IMG/VR virus record: IMGVR_UViG_3300024343_000116
Coordinates: 1 to 23,783 of that record
Length of the DNA: 23,783 bases
Reading direction: 5' to 3' (one strand)
DNA from: a virus
Both the position numbers and the translations under genes were made by a program. Shown here one piece after another: positions 20,421-23,783 of the stretch. The stretch's first letter is position 1, and each line of letters begins with the position of its first letter. The notes beneath the pieces are model-generated. The model did not search any database, was not told where the DNA came from, and was given only the letters and a program-made list of their open reading frames with translations.

Positions 20421-20494
20421 GCCCCCATAGCTCAGTTGGATAGAGCAACAGATTTCTAATCTGTGGGCCTCAGGTTCGAATCCTGATGGGGGTA
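20421..20494 (+). tRNA. tRNA-Arg (UCU anticodon)
   Basis: Full cloverleaf: acceptor GCCCCCA/TGGGGGT, D arm GCTC/GAGC, anticodon arm ACAGA-TTTCTAA-TCTGT with anticodon TCT, T arm TCAGG-TTCGAAT-CCTGA, discriminator A, no encoded CCA. It reads AGA (and AGG by wobble), the codons that dominate the polymerase and many other genes here. Confidence 0.95.
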
Positions 20495-20509
20495 CTAATC
20501 TTAATTCAC

Positions 20510-20602
20510 ATGTTTACTTTAATACTTACAGTTGTGGGCTGTCTGTTAGCACATGCCCTTTATGATCTTTACAAACAAACTAAAAATCAAAATCCTTATT
20601 AG
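20510..20602 (+). CDS. Possible 30-aa single-TM protein
   Basis: ATG 15 nt after the tRNA encodes MFTLILTVVGCLLAHALYDL and then YKQTKNQNPY. The first 17 residues are a good membrane segment and the tail is polar. It ends 1 bp before the next start codon, which supports translation coupling. No homologue recognised. Confidence 0.45.
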   Translation: MFTLILTVVGCLLAHALYDLYKQTKNQNPY

Positions 20603-20603
20603 T

Positions 20604-20786
20604 ATGACAGAACTAATTGACATTGATCGAGAGATCGAAATTATTAAGCTACGTGTAAAACGTAGAGAACTTTTGCTAAAAGAGTGTACAACTACTAAAG
20701 AGTCTAATCTTAATCTTAAGCAGAGACTGAAGGTAAGTGGTAAACTATTTAGCTTAACCAAAAATCCAATTTATATTAACTTTTAA
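20604..20786 (+). CDS. Small basic coiled-coil protein
   Basis: 60 aa from ATG at 20604. A longer form from 20553 would overlap the small membrane frame and is less likely. The start is an acidic-basic amphipathic helix (ELIDIDREIEIIKLRVKRRE), then KLKQRLKVSG-type basic residues. It may be a coiled-coil dimer that binds nucleic acid. Context: directly before the membrane/DNA-binding candidate and the DnaA-like gene. Confidence 0.5.
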   Translation: MTELIDIDREIEIIKLRVKRRELLLKECTTTKESNLNLKQRLKVSGKLFSLTKNPIYINF

Positions 20787-20797
20787 AAACAAATCAA

Positions 20798-21076
20798 ATG
20801 GTATTTGCAGTAATTACGGCAGTAGGCGGCCTTGTAGCCTTTTTCTTTTATCACAGAGTAATCGTAACAAGACTCGAAAGATCTATGATTAATTTCGAAG
20901 CACAGTTAGATTACATGGAGGATGTTATTCAACTTATTAGACTTCAGTATACTGAACTAGATAAGATGATAACCCCTCGAAGTCAAGTTAAAAAGACGGG
21001 CAAAAAGAAAGCAGGTCCTGGTCGTCCTGTTAATCCAAACAGTGTTCGTCAAAAGAAAATGAGAGGAGAGAAGTAA
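20798..21076 (+). CDS. Membrane-anchored protein with AT-hook-like tail
   Basis: 92 aa. One N-terminal membrane segment (FAVITAVGGLVAFFFYH), then a coiled-coil helix (about 25-60: RLERSMINFEAQLDYMEDVI), then a strongly basic tail KKTGKKKAGPGRPVNPN with an AT-hook-like GRP core and RQKK at the end. The topology predicts a cytoplasmic DNA-binding tail. Its stop overlaps the next start as TAATG, coupling it to the DnaA-like gene. A role tethering phage DNA or the replisome to the membrane is an inference. Confidence 0.65.
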   Translation: MVFAVITAVGGLVAFFFYHRVIVTRLERSMINFEAQLDYMEDVIQLIRLQYTELDKMITPRSQVKKTGKKKAGPGRPVNPNSVRQKKMRGEK

Positions 21077-21516
21077 TGGATACACCAGAAGATGTTAGTG
21101 ACTCTCTGTTTAAAATCGTACAGTTAAAGACTGGGGTTTCTAAAGAAGATTTCCTCACCCATAACAGGAAGAGGAAGTTTGTGTTGGCTCGTTGTGTCTA
21201 TACTAATCTGATGCATATATTCACTAATCTAAACGATGAGGATATATCTAAGCTGATTAATAAAGACAGAACTACTGTGTATCACATGTATAAGATCCAT
21301 GAGGATCTCATATCTGTTGATAAGAACTACAGAAAGCTATTTGAGGATTGCTCAGATAGCTATGTAGCTCTAGTGTGTACTAACAAGTATCTCATGATTG
21401 AACCTGCTGTTCTTATGAATAGACTACAGAAGGCAGAAAGAGAGATTCAAAAGCTAAAAGAGTTAATAACGATTAAATTATCTACTACAACAAATGACGA
21501 ACTTGTTACAGGTTAA
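21076..21516 (+). CDS. DnaA domain IV-like DNA-binding protein
   Basis: 146 aa. Residues about 10-78 follow the origin-binding domain of DnaA: FKIVQLKTGVSKEDFLTHNR, RKRKFVLARCVYTNLMHIFT and DISKLINKDRTTVYHMYKIH. These correspond to the basic loop (sK.R.r.iv.aR) and the signature RDHTTVLHA helix, here KDRTTVYHM. The C-terminal third is a coiled coil (VLMNRLQKAEREIQKLKELI). There is no AAA+ ATPase, so it would bind origin DNA without ATP control. GGAG precedes the start. The 23-bp overlap with the SF2 helicase gene suggests the two act together, perhaps at the origin. Confidence 0.75.
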   Translation: MDTPEDVSDSLFKIVQLKTGVSKEDFLTHNRKRKFVLARCVYTNLMHIFTNLNDEDISKLINKDRTTVYHMYKIHEDLISVDKNYRKLFEDCSDSYVALVCTNKYLMIEPAVLMNRLQKAEREIQKLKELITIKLSTTTNDELVTG

Positions 21517-22687
21517 AGATACAGAACAACGTACAGCTTTAAGGTCATGGGCCAAGGCAGGGTACAAAGGTTCTGTAATTGCTGGGACAGGCTTCGGGAA
21601 GAGTAGAGTTGGAATTATGGCAGTGGGCGAGCTATTGAGAAGGAATGAGGGTAGAGGGCTAGTATTAGTCCCAACTAATCAGCTTCAAGATCAGTTTGCC
21701 GATGAGTTTGGGAAGTGGGGATATGACGATGTACTTGATAGGGTAGATATCCTATGCTATCAGTCAGCATGTAAATTATCTGGGGAGACTTATACAGTCA
21801 CTGTAGCAGATGAAGTACATCTTGGGCTAAGTCCTGTTTATCGTACTATCTTCACAGATAACACTCATAGTAAACTGCTATGCATGACGGCTACTCTGCC
21901 TGAGGAACCTGAATATCGTACTCTCCTTGTCAACCTAGCTCCACCAGTTTATACAATAACTCTTGATGAGTGTGTAGCCAAGGGATTGGTTGCCCCTTAC
22001 AAGATTAATTGTATAGCTGTGGAGTTAACTGACGAAGAGAGAAAGGAGTACAAGACTGCTAATAACATGTTTGTACACTACAAGTACAAGCTTGGGCAGT
22101 TTGATGCCTTTAACAGAGCTAATCAGATCTTAGCCAATCCACAATCTGCTAGTGCTGAGGATAAGAAGAATGCAGCCATGTTTTACAAGGCTATCAGAGA
22201 CCGTAAGGATATAGTCCAGAAGGCTCATAACAAAATTCTTTATACTGCTCAGATTGCTAAGGCTATGCCTGACAAGAAGATACTAACCTTTGGCGGTAGT
22301 AATGAGTTTACTGATGCAATGCATGCGGAAATTACAAATGAAGGTATCCCTGCTGCTCGTTATCACTCAAAGCTAAAGACAAAGGAGAAGAATCAGGCTC
22401 TCAAGGACTTTAAAGACAGCACTGTTAAGGTGCTATGTTCTACAAAGGCCTTGAATCAAGGGTTTGACGTACATGATGCTAACCTGGGAATTATCTGTGG
22501 CCTTGACTCTAAGGCACTGCAGATGATCCAGAGAGTTGGTCGTCTTCTTAGATTGTCTGATAAGGATAAGGTTGGGGAGGTGATAGTTCTCTATGTGAAA
22601 GACAGTCAAGAGGAAAAATGGCTACAAAATGCCATTAAAAATTTATCAAACATCAGTTGGATAGATGGAATTTCTTCTTATATTTGA
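21494..22687 (+). CDS. SF2 DNA helicase
   Basis: 397 aa. RecA-like domain 1: motif I GTGFGKSR (31-38), Ia LVLVPTNQL, II DEVH (106-109), III TAT (132-134). Domain 2: CSTKALNQGFDV (motif V region) and VI QRVGRLLR (345-352). The order and DEVH box match the XPB/RecG-like and phage UvsW-type SF2 helicases, which unwind or remodel branched DNA and drive recombination or R-loop removal. It is compact, with no extra domains except a charged insertion at about 180-250. Placed between the DnaA-like gene and the replicative helicase genes. Confidence 0.9.
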   Translation: MTNLLQVKDTEQRTALRSWAKAGYKGSVIAGTGFGKSRVGIMAVGELLRRNEGRGLVLVPTNQLQDQFADEFGKWGYDDVLDRVDILCYQSACKLSGETYTVTVADEVHLGLSPVYRTIFTDNTHSKLLCMTATLPEEPEYRTLLVNLAPPVYTITLDECVAKGLVAPYKINCIAVELTDEERKEYKTANNMFVHYKYKLGQFDAFNRANQILANPQSASAEDKKNAAMFYKAIRDRKDIVQKAHNKILYTAQIAKAMPDKKILTFGGSNEFTDAMHAEITNEGIPAARYHSKLKTKEKNQALKDFKDSTVKVLCSTKALNQGFDVHDANLGIICGLDSKALQMIQRVGRLLRLSDKDKVGEVIVLYVKDSQEEKWLQNAIKNLSNISWIDGISSYI

Positions 22688-22723
22688 GGACGATTCAGTA
22701 TAGACAGTATAACAGAAATCTTT

Positions 22724-23272
22724 ATGATCATTGAAATTGATACTGAAAGGCTTGCTAATCTTGGGGTTTCTCCAGATGAGTATGTTTACTTGCTAATGCT
22801 GAGTCGGAATGAAATTGATTCCAGTTTTAAGTTAAATGTTGATTTAGAGTTATTGCAAACCAATGGGTGGGTAAAAATCGGGGAGGATGACGAGGTTACA
22901 TTAAGAGACAAGTTTGATAGTTCAACTATCTCGGATTTCGATCAGATGTGGCATGGTCTCCTCTCCCGGTTTCCCCTCAAGGTTATCAATCAAGGGACAG
23001 TACGTATGCTACGTGCTAAAGACCCAGACTCTAAAGCCAATAGCAAATCCAAAGCTAAGTACAAGAAGATTGTAGGAACCGATAAGGAGAAGCACAATCG
23101 TATCATCGAATGTCTAAACAGGGAGTTAGACTTTCGTAGAAAAGGTAATGGGCTAGGCTATATGCAGATGCTTGATACTTGGATAAATAATCACAGCTGG
23201 GAAAAGTACACAGACACGAATGACACAACAGAGCCTGAATCAAACACAGGACGAATCACAAGATCACTCTAA
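22724..23272 (+). CDS. Conserved-type phage replication-associated protein
   Basis: 182 aa. The first half has a winged-helix look (SPDEYVYLLMLSRNEI, LELLQTNGWVKIGEDDEVTL). The second half carries FPLKVINQGTVRMLRAK, SKAKYKKIVG, then EKHNRIIECLNRELDFRR and YMQMLDTWINNHSWEKY. This pattern recurs in phage genomes next to a DnaB-like helicase. A helicase-loader or origin-binding role is inferred from the neighbour and not from a known motif. Its last 53 bp overlap the start of the DnaB-like gene. Confidence 0.72.
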   Translation: MIIEIDTERLANLGVSPDEYVYLLMLSRNEIDSSFKLNVDLELLQTNGWVKIGEDDEVTLRDKFDSSTISDFDQMWHGLLSRFPLKVINQGTVRMLRAKDPDSKANSKSKAKYKKIVGTDKEKHNRIIECLNRELDFRRKGNGLGYMQMLDTWINNHSWEKYTDTNDTTEPESNTGRITRSL

Positions 23273-23783
23273 CAATCTAGACGAGACTTTAAAAGAGTTT
23301 CGTCACATCTCAAAATCAGTAGATAAATCAATCGAAGAGATCAAGCTAGCTAAGCTTGGTAACAGGATTGTCTTCCCTACTGGATGGGAAAGATTGAATA
23401 AGAATCTTCTTGGTGGTTTGCAGCCTGGGAAAATGTATGTAATTGCTGGGAGACCAGGTGTGGGGAAGTCAGCTTTCTCAAACCAATTGGTCTTCGATCT
23501 TCTAGACAAGAACAAGGACAAGAAAATGATTCTCCTTTACTGGAGTTTCGAGATGCCAGACTATCAACAGATTATGAGGGCAGCAGCTAACGATGTTAAG
23601 CTGCAGTTCTCAGAGCTGTATAGTATCGAGTCCCCAATCTCTGACCAGAAGGTCAACGACTATGAGAAGGCAGTAGATAAGTATCGTAAGTACCCGATAT
23701 TCTTCTGCTCTATTCCTCAGAACATGGTTAAGATTAAAGAGGTGAACAACAGGGTGAACTTAAGATTCCCACAACACACAATA
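23220..23783 (+). CDS. dnaB: DnaB-type replicative helicase, 3' part missing at window edge
   Basis: 188 aa visible, open to the right edge. An acidic, polar leader (1-45) is followed by RIVFPTGWERLN, GGLQPGKMYVIAGRPGVGKS (Walker A, 77-84) and ILLYWSFEMP (motif H1a, E111). These are RecA-like helicase core motifs of the DnaB/gp41 family that moves 5'-3' on the lagging strand. The core begins at about residue 48, so the usual ~150-residue N-terminal primase-interacting domain of DnaB is absent or reduced to a tail. The start ATG at 23220 is inside the preceding gene. It is the replicative helicase to pair with the polymerase upstream. Confidence 0.88.
   Translation, partial: MTQQSLNQTQDESQDHSNNLDETLKEFRHISKSVDKSIEEIKLAKLGNRIVFPTGWERLNKNLLGGLQPGKMYVIAGRPGVGKSAFSNQLVFDLLDKNKDKKMILLYWSFEMPDYQQIMRAAANDVKLQFSELYSIESPISDQKVNDYEKAVDKYRKYPIFFCSIPQNMVKIKEVNNRVNLRFPQHTI

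Noticed and set aside
1-23783. CRISPR array, insertion sequence, integrase or attachment site
   Set aside because: No regularly spaced direct repeats, transposase or integrase motifs were seen on either strand, so there is no sign of lysogeny in this window.

Overview
The window is a section of a tailed bacteriophage genome. It most likely comes from a crAss-like phage (order Crassvirales) infecting a Bacteroidota host. Four things point there: a leftward block with a large terminase subunit, a portal protein and an HU/IHF-like protein side by side; a rightward block with a family A DNA polymerase, an SF2 helicase and a DnaB-type helicase; A/T-rich start-codon leaders, mostly without Shine-Dalgarno sequences; and several copies of the Bacteroidota -7 promoter box (TAnnTTTG). 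One of those boxes, upstream of the GroES-like gene, has a TTG element 19 nt further up. The family is inferred from gene content and recognisable motifs; no database search was run.

Layout. Positions 1-12,957 are read leftward (late block). In transcription order: a 46-aa basic protein (12,957-12,817), a non-coding stretch that looks like a structured RNA (about 12,800-12,585), a small protein, a tail fibre-type protein, a 78-aa protein, two related beta-rich appendage proteins, a 368-aa unknown, a lysis cassette (membrane protein/holin candidate, CHAP endolysin, two overlapping spanin-like genes), a GroES-like co-chaperonin, a 101-aa protein, a winged-helix protein, a 48-aa protein, a Cys-rich putative metal-binding protein, an HU/IHF-like protein, a 165-aa protein that may be the small terminase, TerL, and the portal, which runs off the left edge. 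Junctions are mostly TAATG or ATGA, so this is a tightly packed operon.

The divergent control region lies at about 12,958-13,050. To its right (13,051-17,084) come small, CGT-rich and probably highly expressed genes: two Ig-like proteins, a 103-aa protein and a 202-aa protein with an SSB-like tail. They are mixed with membrane and accessory genes and cut into units by clear intrinsic terminators. A 470-bp gene-poor stretch (14,346-14,814) holds a 20-bp imperfect hairpin and a 12-bp inverted repeat 79 bp apart. A tRNA-like gene with an enlarged anticodon arm lies at 17,100-17,180.

From 17,323 to the right edge is the replication module: 3'-5' exonuclease/polymerase, several small phage proteins, tRNA-Arg(UCU), a membrane protein with a basic C-terminus, a DnaA domain IV-like protein, an SF2 helicase, a 182-aa conserved phage protein, and a DnaB-type helicase cut by the window end. 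The DnaA-like protein may recognise the origin, the two helicases unwind, and the polymerase copies. The leftward block builds, packages and releases virions.

The best candidates for new biology are the structured RNA at about 12,585-12,798, the structured region 14,346-14,814, the odd tRNA at 17,100, and the overlapping lysis genes.
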